Shown here piece by piece: positions 38,090-51,555 of a DNA stretch of 64,000 nt. Source of the stretch: Coenobita brevimanus. Lineage: Eukaryota; Arthropoda; Malacostraca; Decapoda; Coenobitidae. The notes under the pieces were generated by a model, which saw nothing but the letters and a program-made list of their open reading frames with translations, was not told the origin of the DNA and searched no databases. The DNA lies in contig CM064697.1 in the NCBI GenBank assembly GCA_032717465.1, positions 6,838,033 to 6,902,032 of the forward strand, read 5' to 3'. Each line of letters opens with the position of its first letter. The stretch's first letter is position 1. Both the position numbers and the translations under genes were made by a program.

Positions 38090-38200
38090 GATGATGGAAG
38101 GAGGCTATGTTTTCACTCCTGTGTGTCTGCCTCTGTCCATCAAAATCTACTGAAAATGGGAGGGGCATGAGGGAAATTTTGGGGGATGTACCTATTATCA
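38090..38200 (+). repeat. Fragment resembling a widespread invertebrate repeat
   Basis: GGCTATGTTTTCACTCCTGT, then GTGTCTGCCTCTGTCC and CTACTGAAAATGGGAGG, resembles from memory an interspersed repeat seen in many aquatic invertebrates. That repeat has GGTTATGTTTTCACCCCTGT followed by GTCTGT repeats. The match is partial. Confidence 0.3.
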
Positions 38201-38394
38201 CAATGCTAAGCTATACATTTTGGCAAAAGTATGTCAAAGATAATCTTAATTCTGACTGAATATGGGATGCACTCTGTAATGTGGGATACAGGCAGATCAT
38301 TCCTAATAACCTAGGGCGGTCCAGAAATGACAATAAAATAATCAGGGGTGTGTATTTCACTTTGAGATTTAAGGCTGAAGCATATGGCCTTTAA

Positions 38395-38515
38395 TTAGAA
38401 AAAATACTAGAACTGTCCCTACCGTGAGAGGGTTAGCCTAAATGGTGAAAATATTAATTCTCTCAACCTACGACCCACTCTCAGCTGAACAAAAGCGTCA
38501 GGTGTTAAATGGAAC
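38395..38515 (-). repeat. FAM-B copy (minus)
   Basis: The minus strand reads CACCTGACGCTTTTGTTCAG then CTGAGAGTGGGTCGTAGG. The plus-strand TACTAGAACTGTCCCTACC at about 38406 is the block also present at about 5147. Confidence 0.6.
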
Positions 38516-38600
38516 TCACTATTACAGATATTCCAAGCATGAGAGTTAATGGCCTCTTGCATGTTACCGAAAAAAATTTGTATACATTGAGCACGTACAC

Positions 38601-38603
<3 letters not shown>

Positions 38604-38672
<69 letters not shown>
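38604..38672. repeat. (CT)n(CA)n compound microsatellite
   Basis: (CT)n at 38604-38633 passes directly into (CA)n to 38672. Confidence 0.97.
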
Positions 38673-38675
<3 letters not shown>

Positions 38676-38869
38676 GAATGTTAACACCACCATGATGACA
38701 TATTTTAGTTTATTTCTTCACCTATCATACAGTTTTAATCAATTAAGGAAAGACTCTGTTACTCAAGTGGCTAGTGAATTATTGACCATCTACTCCAGTT
38801 TGAAAATACCCTCATGAGAAAATTACTGTCTGGGGATAGCAAAGATAACGTGGAAATGACGATACTAAA

Positions 38870-38955
38870 GCGAAAGGGGTCAACGCTCTCAGGCTCCTAT
38901 GACTCTCTCAGCTGAATAAAATCGCTTGACGTTAGATGGACAGAATAATTGAGGT
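38870..38955 (-). repeat. FAM-B copy (minus)
   Basis: The minus strand reads CGTCAAGCGATTTTATTCAG then CTGAGAGAGTCATAGGAGC. This is close to the copy at 5055-5175, which shares GAGTCATARGAGC. Confidence 0.65.
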
Positions 38956-39049
38956 GTGTCGACCATGGCAGTGCTAACATCTAATATGTAAAATAAATCG
39001 CTAACGAGAATTCGGCTCACTCACTCTTCTCTCCACCACACTAACCAGC

Positions 39050-39166
39050 TCCACCCTGTCCCGCCCCGCACCCCCCGCCCCTGTCTCCACCCTGTCCCGT
39101 CCCGTACCCCCAGCCCCTGCCTCCACCCTGTCTCGCCCCGCCCCGCCCCTGTCTCCACCCTGTCGT
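39050..39166. repeat. GC-rich minisatellite, ~36-bp unit
   Basis: CCACCCTGTC at 39051, 39087, 39123 and 39155 (spacings 36, 36, 32), with CCGCCCCGCACCCCC-like sequence between. Confidence 0.88.
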
Positions 39167-39330
39167 AACTCAGCTGTAATTGGAGGTCCAGGTTGTTTAC
39201 ACTGTGCTAAAGGGCTACGGCCGCCTCCCCTTACACGGTCGCGCTCAGATTAACCTCAAGTTTAGATCGACACGTCCAGCTTGAGACATCTTATTCAACA
39301 CTACCGTACCGCAGGGAAAATGAGAATGAA
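39167..39330. promoter_or_regulatory. Candidate cis-regulatory island
   Basis: Complex DNA after the GC minisatellite with TGTAATTGG (about 39174), TTGTTTACACTG (forkhead-like, about 39194) and CAGATTAACC (about 39247). Inference from motif content only. Confidence 0.15.
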
Positions 39331-39880
39331 AAATTAGCCATCCCAGTCGTCGTGGAGTTGGAATCATGAAACAGGCGGTTATGTAAATCACACACACACA
39401 CAAAAAGGCTATACTTGTTAGGGAAATCTATAGGGGGGGTTGTTGCAGTTCTTCGTCAGTGGAGTCTCCCATTCCATCACGGGGTCCATATTTTCGCCGA
39501 GTTTTGCTTGTGAAGTCGTCAGAGAAAACGAAGGTTATTTAAGGGGTAGCTAGCGCCTTCTTCACCCTAAAATTCACTGCCTTCAGGATTTAAGACTTTC
39601 CATGTAATTACTGAGAACGTATTTGCATAACACGTAGATGACACTCATTAATAGTGGGTTCGAACTCCATATTTTCCTCTCATAATCGTGTCTTTCCCGT
39701 AATTACATTCTGAGCACATCAACTCGGATACATATGCCATTAGTGATTGACGAACGCAACTGCCCCCGTATCAATGGGTGGTACATGGTCGAGAGTCCCA
39801 TGCCGTGGCCCTTCTGTCATATTAACCACTTGCGGCCATAAATTAGCTCCAGGGAGAAAACCAATCAACACGTAATATCC
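39331..39880. other. Unique sequence, nothing identified
   Basis: Includes a short (CA)n at about 39390. GTGGGTTCGAACTCC near 39655 resembles a tRNA B box, but no A box or cloverleaf fits upstream. Confidence 0.45.
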
Positions 39881-40281
39881 TAATTTACGTCCCCTCCCTC
39901 CCTCACCCTCACTTTCCCATCTCCCTCACTCTCTCGCACTTCCCCGCTTCCCCTCACTTCCTATAACCCTCTCGCCTTTCTCGCTTCCGCTCCCCAACCT
40001 TCCCTTTCTCTCTTCCACAGCCTCTTCCTGTACATCAACCTACCTCTCTCTTCCCTCCCACCTTCCATACACACTCCATACCTCTCCACACCTGCCTCAC
40101 TCTTTCCCCCTTCCCCTCTCTTCCTTACACTTTTCCCCTCACTTCTTATAATATTCTGACAGTCCTTCCTGTTTCCCAGCACACCTTCTCTCCTACAGTC
40201 TCTCCTTATCTCTTACCTACCTCCTTTTCTTCCCTCCCTTACTTTCCCCTCTTCCTCTTACCCCCAGTAGCCCTTCCATCT

Positions 40282-40351
<70 letters not shown>

Positions 40352-40735
40352 CTACTTTTTCTTCACATACCTCTATCTGCCTACCTCTCCTCTTCTCCTC
40401 CCTTCCTCCGTCTTCAATCTCACTGTCATCTTCGCATACATATTTTTTTTCCTTTTTTTACTCCCACTATCTTCTTCCCATACATTAATTTTTTCCTGCT
40501 CAAAATCCCTTCACGACCTTCCCTCTGCCTCTTAGTTAAAAAATTTCACATCATTATTGCATGAAAATTTTAAAACAAACTTCATCACCGTCATCATCTC
40601 CGACCCCTTCCTCCTTCCAGGGTACCTCCGTGACAGAACCACCTCCTGGCTACTTTATCCTGGCCTGCCTCACTCTCTCTCTCTCTCTCTCTCTCTCTCA
40701 TACTATTACACTCTGTTCTTCCACCCCACATCATT
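39881..40735 (-). repeat. Polypyrimidine tract with (CT)n arrays
   Basis: C/T-rich plus strand with (CT)n at about 40285-40348 and 40674-40699. Minus-strand R/E/G-rich frames are shadows. Confidence 0.88.
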
Positions 40736-40871
40736 AGGGTCTTCCCCTTCCGACATTACAAACTAAGGCTCCAATACGATTCAAGTAAGACACTGTATAT
40801 TGCTGTAGAAACAAGTTCTATACTGCTGTAATGATAAGTTATAAGTATATCCATTTTCAACACGATGCTGT

Positions 40872-40877
<6 letters not shown>

Positions 40878-40911
<34 letters not shown>
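40878..40911. repeat. (AC)n microsatellite, ~34 bp
   Basis: Perfect AC repeat. Confidence 0.96.
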
Positions 40912-41067
40912 AGTCAACATTATGATTATTTTAAGTTACTCTCCCAAATTACTGGCTAAATTACTGCCTACCTCTGAACTATCACCACCTCCCCGACTAC
41001 TATCACAACAATAAGCCTGTCTCCATCATTAACATCAGCTTTAAATCATCACCAACAGTGGTACAGA

Positions 41068-41074
41068 AAGTGTT

Positions 41075-41114
<40 letters not shown>
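41068..41114. repeat. (CAT)n microsatellite, ~47 bp
   Basis: Perfect CAT repeat. The poly-D stretch in the minus frame is its translation. Confidence 0.97.
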
Positions 41115-41224
41115 CTCCAGTTAAAAACGAGATACGTACTGTAAACTGAATCTACAGTATATGGAACCGAATCTGATGCTTCTTTGTAACTGGAAACCGT
41201 AGCCAACCACATTCTGCTGCCAGA

Positions 41225-41555
41225 AGTCAAATTCATATCGTGTTCATCATTTTTAATTCGACTACAGTTCTTTCACCTTAACTTTACTTAGATTTTATCC
41301 TTTTGCAGTTTATTTCATGTGGTTTATTAGCAGAAGAGGACAATACTACGGCTCTATATCCTTTCCACAGCACCGCTTCGTGATTAGCAATATATTCTAG
41401 TTCAGTGGCAAAGTGACAGTGCTCCGGCCTTGTACGCTTTCCATAGCACTTTTTCGTGATTAGCATCGTGTTCTTTTGCTAATCTACTGTTAAATCTCAG
41501 CATTCAAGATGGAGAAACGGCAATTATAAGCCATATTAAAATAAAAAGAATATAC
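41225..41555 (-). mobile_element. FAM-A copy 2 with internal tandem duplication (minus)
   Basis: The minus strand starts GGTATATTCTTTTTATT, then TGGCTTATAATTGCC and CCATCTTGAATGCTGAG as in copy 1. The block beginning GCTAATCACGAA occurs twice, about 75 bp apart (GCTAATCACGAAAAAGTGCT then GCTAATCACGAAGCGGTGCT). The second block continues GTGGAAAGGATATAGAGCCG. The open frame 41284-41466 covers the duplicated part and includes EAVLWKGYRAV. The 3' end reads AAGTTAAGGTGAAAGAACTG. Confidence 0.65.
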
Positions 41556-41920
41556 CACCTTAGCTTCCACCGTCACCAGTACCTACCAGACTCACCACCA
41601 CCACTTTCACAACCATCATCACCACCACCATCACGCTCCGGCCATGCTGCATCTTAACAAACTTTCATCCTATCAAAATTCTGGTCTTTTCCTTCACTCT
41701 AACCACCCCTCCCCAGAAACTGATTTCCTGGGCGGTCTTTTCCATCCCATCCAAATTTTTGCCCTCTTTCTCCACCTCTTCAAGCCTCCCTGGATCTCCC
41801 ATATACTGAAATCCACCTAAAACTGTAATGAAAAGTATCACTATTTTTTTTCTCTAATATTACTGTGTTCTTCACTTTTCTCTTCTCTTTCTCAATTCTT
41901 TTTTAATCCACTGAATCTGG
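41556..41920. other. Unique sequence, partly CAC-rich
   Basis: Includes CACCACCACC-like sequence at about 41590-41635. No gene is seen. Confidence 0.45.
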
Positions 41921-41924
41921 TAGC

Positions 41925-42015
41925 ATATTTAGTGGTTTATTCTTTTTACCGTACACCCAAACAATTTTATTTACCATGAGAGACTTTCGAAGTGGAGGAG
42001 TCATTAATATACTCC
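41925..42015 (+). repeat. FAM-B copy (plus)
   Basis: CAAACAATTTTATTTACCAT then GAGAGACTTTCGAAGTGGAG and GAGTCATTAATATACTCCCC, parallel to the copies at 7216 and 31425. Confidence 0.5.
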
Positions 42016-42654
42016 CCATTAACCCTTACAAAAGTCTTCCCAAAGTTATATAACAGATAGTATGAGTGTAGTAAGAATAATACAAGTACGTCACAGGACT
42101 GGAAGGGTTCAGACACTGCCCAAAATCGTAGCTTAAAATCCCCAAACACTGTCTTCAACCTTCCCTGAGGTCCTCCTACGAATTCCCTTCCAGCCAACCA
42201 TTATACACTTTTTCTGCCATTTTCGAGAGCCACAAACTTCCGAAATGAAGAGGGCAAGAAATTCCCGTTTTTTTTTTTTTTCCACTATTCTACATTTCCC
42301 CCTTCTCTGTTCTCAAGCCTCTCCATCCCCTCATTTTCCCTTTCCTCTCTTACCCTTTTAAAACCGGCCCCCTTACGACACCCAGGATTTTTGTAGCCAG
42401 GAAATTCAAACTTGCTCCTCCGGGTCCCTCGGAGGATGTAATAAATGGCAAAAAAGCGCCGGGGAAGTTTACAGCCCGTGTTGCGTTTCTTATGGCTATT
42501 CAGAAAGTTGGTGAGATGAGAAGGGCAAACAGAACTCACCAGGTGGAAGATGGTGCTGCTTACAAAGAAGGGAGAAACAGGGGGTGAGTTTCGTTGTTTT
42601 GCAATTTAATACATTCCTAACTATTACTGAACTTTATTTCCCATCACAGAACCC
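42016..42654. other. Unique sequence, nothing identified
   Basis: Contains a T14 run near 42270. The frames are unrecognised. Confidence 0.4.
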
Positions 42655-43085
42655 CAGTGTATCTCAGTTTAGTTAGCACATCACGCCTCCTTTTATTTGA
42701 GCTAGCGCATACCTATTATCAGGCTCCATTTCACCTCATCTTAACCAGCACATGTATAACTATTGTTAGATCCCATTTCAACTCAGTTCAGCTAGCCTGC
42801 ATGTATTATCAGATCCCGTTTCATCTCAGTCTGCTAGTACCTGCCTATCACCGGCCCCCACTCTCCCTCAATTTAGCTAGCATATATTTATCTATTATCT
42901 ATCGGACTCCATTTAATTTTACTGAAGCTAGCAAACATGTAACTATTTCTGGACCCAGTTTATCTCAGTTCAGCTTGCACATACCTAACGACAGTCGGAT
43001 CCTGCTGCATCTTAGTTTACCCAGCATATGCTGTACATTAATATTACAAGAATCCATTTCACTCTATACTTCATTATACGTTGCA
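42655..43085. repeat. Degenerate minisatellite, ~45-bp unit
   Basis: AGCTAGCA-like anchors lie at about 42740, 42785, 42827, 42878, 42920, 42967 and 43014 (42-51 bp apart). Each is preceded by CATTTCATCTCAGTT-like sequence and followed by CATACCTATTATCAGATCC-like sequence. The 150-codon plus frame is a repeat translation. Confidence 0.75.
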
Positions 43086-43550
43086 TACTACATAAAGTTT
43101 CATCTATAAATAGGTAAATGAGTCTGTTTCGCACTTATGAACCTCGGTTGTAAATTCTGACACTTTTCTCTCTTTCAGCATTCTAGTTACGACCTCGTCT
43201 CGTCACAGCACTCAGCTACACACACACACACTGGGAACCTAGCATCCTCTACACTTTCCTTCATTAACTGTTACTTAGTCTCATCAACAATGTTAATTTC
43301 AGTTTCTCATACGCACCTCCCATTTCTCCTCCATCTTCTCTACTTCTCCATTCGCCCCATAACTTTGCCCCTCCACTTACACGCCCACACACACCTCACC
43401 CCGTCACAGTACGAGTAACTCCAGACGTTAACTTAATCTAGTGGACGGAATTTCACTGAGCCAGCGTCTCCCAAGAACAGGTGAAGAATATGGAGTGTGG
43501 AGTAATGTTCATGTTTCCTGTTAGTTTCTCAAAAGACTGAGAATAGCAGC
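43086..43550. other. Unique sequence, nothing identified
   Basis: No gene, RNA or dispersed repeat was recognised. Confidence 0.4.
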
Positions 43551-43552
43551 AC

Positions 43553-43657
43553 TTCTGATCTTTCTGCAATATCCTGATCTATCTACATTATTCTGATCTT
43601 TCTGCAACATCCTGATCTTTCTCCAATATCCTAATCATTTTGCAATATCCTGATCCT
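43553..43657. repeat. Minisatellite, ~21-bp unit
   Basis: Five units of TTCTGCAATATCCTGATCTT plus one base, with point variants. Confidence 0.88.
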
Positions 43658-44033
43658 TAAAAGTCCTTTTCCACTGACCGCTCTAACACGGCCATAATTC
43701 TACAATACTTTTTCTGCATTCTCAACAACCATTCTGCAATTCTCGTTCATCTCATGCTTCCGTTTCCTCTCTGATCTCGTCCCACACTTTCTTCCTGCAA
43801 TCTAATGCACAGTCAGTTTAATCTTGTCCTTAAAACCCTCATCCTCACACAAGAGATTTTCCACCATTGTCCTTTTTCTTACCATCCCTTCCCCTTTCAT
43901 ACCAATTACATAAATCACATCTCCTGTCTTATAAAATATATAAAATTACGTTCTCTTTCTTACCAAATATCTTTATCACTCCCCTTTCCTGCCAAATAAA
44001 AAAAAAACTGTTCCTTTCCTACTCAATTCACAG

Positions 44034-44035
<2 letters not shown>

Positions 44036-44080
<45 letters not shown>
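44036..44080. repeat. (CT)n microsatellite, ~45 bp
   Basis: Perfect CT repeat. C/T-rich sequence precedes it. Confidence 0.97.
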
Positions 44081-44082
<2 letters not shown>

Positions 44083-44528
44083 CATAATCCCTGCCGCAGT
44101 CACTGGCTCCCCGCTTAGATCTACACGCCGCACTCTCTCTGCAACACACAGGATCTCGAGTGTAAATTTAATGCCCTACCCTCCTTACGGCACCCTGGCG
44201 TACATCACGACAATCTACAGACGCCTTGCTGACTTGGTGCTATTTCAAGAAGGGCCTCTTTTATATATCGTCACACAAAGGCAGCCCTACACTACAACAT
44301 TCCTTTATAAAAACATTGGTCCTAATCTATCTGTATTACAATCATGGAAAATACATCTGTCTGTGCAATAGATGCGGCGTAATAGCACAGCCCCCAAGGG
44401 AGGCGATATAGAGGAGCCAGCCACTCTGCCAGGCCAGAATGTGATCCCCGCGATAAGACGGGACATCTGCCTACATCCCAACAACAGGTTCTCAGCTCAC
44501 TCGCACCGTCACACCTTAAGCTACCGAG

Positions 44529-44529
<1 letters not shown>
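44081..44529. other. Unique GC-balanced sequence
   Basis: Complex sequence with frames at 44171-44411 and 44372-44596, none recognised. Confidence 0.4.

Positions 44530-44583
<54 letters not shown>
44530..44583. repeat. (CA)n microsatellite, ~54 bp
   Basis: Perfect CA repeat. A second, imperfect (CA)n lies at about 44779-44824. Confidence 0.97.
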
Positions 44584-44586
<3 letters not shown>

Positions 44587-44777
44587 CAAGATATAAACAC
44601 TGGCAAGCCTCTAACTCTACCATATATTAGGACTGATACATACAAATACACTTGTATCACATCCCATGACTCATATCAGTAGAGAGAGACAGGTAACATT
44701 AAACTTTTAGCTCGACCATCAACAAACATACTTCATACATGTCGATATAAGTTCATCCTCTAACAAACACTTTACTA

Positions 44778-44810
<33 letters not shown>

Positions 44811-44839
44811 CACACACTCACACATTAGCTGAACGTCCT

Positions 44840-45570
44840 GCACATCTGCTTCAGTCCACCATCCACCCACTCACATTGTTTCATCACCTTCATCATATCC
44901 AACTCAACCTGTAGCCAACTCACACACGCTTACCAAACCACCACCTCTATAGACACCCAGTGATTAGAACATTCACTTATCTGCGTCCACATCCACCTCC
45001 GTCTCTCACATCTCACACATATCCAATAATCCACTGTCACATCCACCAGAGCCAGCAATTTATCCACACACAGTCGCTAAACCATCGTCCATCACAACCA
45101 CCTTTGCAGCCTGAATCTACCCACACCCACAATCGTCAGGTCACCATGTCATTCACAAAGGCCTGTCAAACACACACATACCTTCACTGAACCATTACCT
45201 CTACATCTATCCAATTACACACATACGCTATGCCTCCAACTTCACTTCTGCCTAACCACAGACATACTCTAAAGCCACCTCCTTCACATCCATCCAACCT
45301 AGACACTTTCACCAAACCACGGCCTCCACATCCACCCAACTATATACATACGATATCATCTTCTCAGCAGCCACCCAACCACAAACATACGCTCAACCAC
45401 CTCCTCCACATTAACTCATCTACACACATACACTGTATTGCCTCCTTCACATCCACCCAGCCACATACACACGCGTAGTCACATCCTCCACACCCACCTA
45501 AATACACACAAACTAAACTACCACCTTCTCATCTACCCACCCACACACACATTCACTAAACCCCCTCCAC
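44840..45570. repeat. Degenerate CA/CCA-rich minisatellite
   Basis: CCTCCACATCCACCCAACCA-like units alternate with CACACACATACRCT-like units at irregular 40-75-bp spacing. The plus-strand frames rich in H, T and P are composition effects. Confidence 0.7.
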
Positions 45571-46280
45571 ATCCACCTGAGCCAGCCAGCCAGACACAGC
45601 CACTATCTAAACCACAGGCGGCAGCAATCTCACCAGTTTATTACGGTGGGTGATATCAGCCCGGGAGCCACTCACCATTACTCTACACACAACACAGTAG
45701 AGGCGCTAAACTCGGGGACATATGGTCTCCCTCTCTACATTTAGCTTTCCGCCTCGCTTGTCACTCCTTTATCTTTAAATAATCATCTCTGGCTGAATTC
45801 TCGAGCGATTATCATAGGATGCATAATTTTGCAGGACGCATACGCAGTACTTGCCAAAATCTTCAAGAAATGAAGTACTTCAGTCTAAACATGCAAAGTA
45901 CTGTGGAAGAAAAAAAAAAAAAAGAGAAAGAAAAAACGGTGACTCTTCTCAACCGTTTCCTCTTCTTATCTAAGACTCGCATCTGTCTAACATTTCAATT
46001 CTGTTATAGATTATCAATCAACCTTCCTTACTTTAACACTGGATCATGAATATTTCTCCACTTTCAACCTTGCAACAATCCACATAAAGTCTTCCACCCC
46101 CACAGAAAAAAAGAAAAAAAAAAAAAAAAAAATCCCCAGAAAGTCCCCTCCCTTGCCTCTAAAATTGCACCCCCCCCCACCCCCGCCGCCCCTCTTACTT
46201 AATTCCTCCCCCTGCAAGAAGAAGAACCCGTCGTGGCCGTGACAAGAGGTTTACCGGGAACAATGTGGTCGCGTAGAGTT
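45571..46280. other. Unique sequence with A- and C-runs
   Basis: A14 near 45908, A18 near 46112 and C10 near 46170. TTACCGGG occurs at about 46252 and 46280, beside AACAATGTGG. No gene is recognised. Confidence 0.4.
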
Positions 46281-47648
<1,368 letters not shown>

Positions 47649-47649
47649 C

Positions 47650-47995
47650 TTTTTTTTTTTTCCCATCAGGAGGTACGCGCCCGGGTTTAGGCTACTAAGC
47701 CCTGACGCTTTAAAGCAAGGGCAACCAACTTCGCAATCCCCTGAGTGGCGTTACTATGCAATAAACGCCAACCACCAGTTGGATGGAAAATCGCTTTCAT
47801 CCTGTTGGAGCGCCTTGACTCAACTGACAACCAGGAGCCCATTTGGTTATCAGGATACCACTCAATGTAGTAAATGGTTCCCTGGATTACAGAAACCATT
47901 CGTAATGTCACTCAATGTAGAGTGACCCGAAGATTGCACTACATCCAGTGACTGGAGGGTGGACGACCCCCGTCCCCGCCACAGAAAGAATAATA
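47650..47995 (-). mobile_element. Poly(A)-ended element of unknown family (minus)
   Basis: The minus strand begins near GGCGGGGACGGGGGTCGTCC and ends GTACCTCCTGATGGGA followed by A12, a shape typical of a retroposed sequence. CACTCTACATTGAGTGAC and TACTACATTGAGTGG repeat a motif internally. A 74-codon minus frame (47687-47911) has ordinary composition but no recognised domain. It could be a SINE, a processed pseudogene fragment or a 3' LINE end. I see no tRNA or 5S head. Confidence 0.45.
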
Positions 47996-48350
47996 AAGAC
48001 TTAGAAACTATAGGTGAGGAAGAGTACTCAAAAGTTGGCGAGTCTTGGGTGAGTGAGGTGAAGAAGAGGTGAAGAAAACAACGGGGATGGAGCTGAGAGG
48101 AGGCGGGAGGAACGTCTGAGGAGAAAAATAATGAGGCAACTTATGAAAAAAAAAATGACTGACATGTGCAAACGACGCACGGGGTACGAAGGTGAAAAAA
48201 AAAAATGAAGACAAGGAACAAATTGGGGATGACATGATTTAAGGAGAGGGCGAATCGAGACTGCGACAGACTAATGTGGTGAAATTAAATGTATTGCACC
48301 AGATGAAAGAGAAACGCAGCACGAAGGTATGAATTCACAACAGCAGCAGC

Positions 48351-48390
<40 letters not shown>

Positions 48391-48708
48391 CAATGAGTAA
48401 GTATGCAACAATGGCAAGACGCATCCGGGAGTCAAACGGAAAGAATGGGAAAGTGAGGTGTACTAGAAAGTATTACCAGGTCAGTGTTGTGATTAAGGTG
48501 AGCCTGAAATGAAAAAAAAAAAAATAATAATTATAAAGTAACATCGAGTTTCATAATGACACTCAAGGCAGACCTAAACTTATCACTGAAGAAGTAAGAG
48601 AGCGATAAGTGGGAACGAGAAGATATGAAATAACAAACAGCAAACCACAGACACAAGGCATATAATACAAGCAACAGAATGGGCTTAAGAAGAATGAATA
48701 TAAGATGG

Positions 48709-48710
<2 letters not shown>
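47996..48710. other. G/A-rich sequence with (AAT)n
   Basis: An (AAT)n run lies at about 48351-48388. The rest is A/G-rich and unique, with no gene recognised. Confidence 0.6.

Positions 48711-48712
<2 letters not shown>

Positions 48713-48746
<34 letters not shown>
48713..48746. repeat. (GA)n microsatellite, ~34 bp
   Basis: Perfect GA repeat followed by a G-rich run. Confidence 0.97.
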
Positions 48747-48753
<7 letters not shown>

Positions 48754-49480
48754 GAGGGGGGGGGAAAGCACAGCAGGCATATACACAACGGGTAATTCAA
48801 GGGAACAGAAGGGTGACAGTAAAGGAACTCCAACGAGACACTCCCAAGACAAGACTGTGGCAGGATAATGGAAACAGCAGGAGAAGGAAGAGGAAGACGA
48901 AGAGAATTGTGGCTGCTGTGAGAGGAATGAAGACCGTAACTCTGGAAAGCCGTAGTGGTAGGGAGTAGATGGTGATGATGATGATGCAATATGAAGTAAA
49001 GAAGGTTTGATGATAAAAAGGGGCAATGGTCATATCTTTCTCCTGATCAGTTTTGGCATGGGCAGAAAAAATAGTAGTGTTGGAGGAAGAAGTCGGTGTT
49101 GGAGTAAGAGGATATCAGTCTGGAGGAATAGGATATCAGTGTTGGAGAAGACTTAACTTTACAGGAATAGCAAATCCGTCTTGGAGGAAGATTGATTAGT
49201 GCTGGAGGAAGAGGAAGTGGTGGAGAGTTTTATTGCTACAGGAAATGGAAAATGGTCAATATAAGAAAATAGTGAAAAGATTACTGTCGGTGGCGGATTG
49301 GGCAGTGCTACATCTGGAAGACACTGGCGCTGGCAGAGGTGGAAGAAGAATGAGATCGGTCAATATTAGTAGTGGAAGAGAAGGAAAAAAAGGGGGGAAG
49401 ATGATCAGTGTTGGACGAAAGGGAGGAGGAAGAGGGAGAAAGAGGAAAAGGAGGAGAAGGAGGTAATTAGTATAGAAGGG
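48747..49480 (+). repeat. Purine-rich tract with ~26-33-bp degenerate units
   Basis: At 49075-49220, GTGTTGGAGGAAGA-like units recur (GTTGGAGGAAG, GTTGGAGTAAG, CTGGAGGAA, GTTGGAGAAG). The plus frames are K/R/G-rich shadows. Confidence 0.6.

Positions 49481-50235
<755 letters not shown>

Positions 50236-50298
<63 letters not shown>
50236..50298. repeat. (CT)n microsatellite, ~63 bp
   Basis: Perfect CT repeat. Confidence 0.97.
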
Positions 50299-50301
<3 letters not shown>

Positions 50302-51555
50302 ATCAGCAATACACATCCCACTCTCCTTAGCACTAAGACCAAGACGTTGGCATCCTCATGTTTTCCCCTTCTCTACCATCATTCCTTTCCTCTATTCCGC
50401 AGCCTTTCTTAATGCATTATATACTACTTACAACATCATTCAAGCCCATGAACGGGAAAACCTACCGCAATTAGTAACATTTGCTAGTTTGTTTTTCCGC
50501 TCGGTTAGATCTAAATCCTCGAGACAAACTGCAGACAGAAGGACTTAAGGAGCTCCTCCCCATTAATATGTAACTCCTCATCGAAGACAGTCTAAATTTA
50601 ATTAATGATTCTTTAATTTTAACCTTAATGTACGTCATGCTAACAACGAAACAGTGCGTGTGGATACAGTAGAGTTAGAATGCCCTATATGGATGCTGAT
50701 GTTTGGGTTCGCAATCTCTTTCTCCTATCGCTTTATCTCAAATTGCATCTCTCTTCCTATTCCCTCCGAGGATCACTGATTCTTTAATCAATTTCCTATA
50801 CCCAAATTAATAGTCGACAGCGCACCCAATCAACCTCCTTCGCCATTTTGTTAGATTATTTCACCATTAATATGACGGCTTACCTCGGTCCACCAGTAAA
50901 TTTTTTTCTCTATTTCATATTTCTTTTGTACAGCCGGACCTCACAGCGCTATCTCACAACTATCTTCTTAATTAGCCCGTCAGTCATGTGTGAGTATAAC
51001 AATATCCACCCATCAAGGAAACCCCTGCACGCATCCCCCTTCATCAACACTCGCTCCGCCGCCTATCATCTCCCCATACCTCATCTTTCGACAAGCTCGT
51101 AATTCATCTCCTCACCTCACCCCGCCATCGACCATCCATCAAGCTATCTGAGGCGCTCGATGAGTGTAGATAGAAGAAACATTACCTCCACACAAAAAAA
51201 TACACGTGTAGGGTGTAAACGAGGACGAGATTTTACGTAAACTGAGGTACACATATTATTTTTATTATTATGTGGAAAGATGTCCTGAGCTTCTTAACAC
51301 AGCTGCGTCCTGTAAAACTCTCATCAACCTTAATAATGAACAAACTTCTAAATATATTCTTCACCGTATTTTATTCAAACCACGTGAACACAGCAGGATC
51401 ACTGTGGCTTCAGTGCGTGAGTTAGCCAAGGTATGCCACATGTCACGGCCCTAAATCATTCATTATCAGGGCTGCGTGGTCCTAAATAGCCTCATCACAG
51501 TCGTTCCGGGCTCTGGCGTGCTCTCACTCCGCCCTCCATGGTCACCTGACACCCG
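50299..51555. other. Unique sequence, no gene recognised
   Basis: Includes a 60-codon plus frame (51272-51454) of ordinary composition, reading CPELLNTAASCKTLINL near its start. It vaguely recalls LINE C-terminal tails but has no diagnostic motif. Confidence 0.35.

Noticed and set aside
39645..39670. tRNA gene suggested by GGTTCGAACTCC
   Set aside because: No A box at proper distance and no cloverleaf stems fit upstream.
51272..51454. LINE C-terminal tail or zinc-finger-type fragment
   Set aside because: Composition is ordinary, but none of the diagnostic tail motifs seen at 32123-32689 are present.
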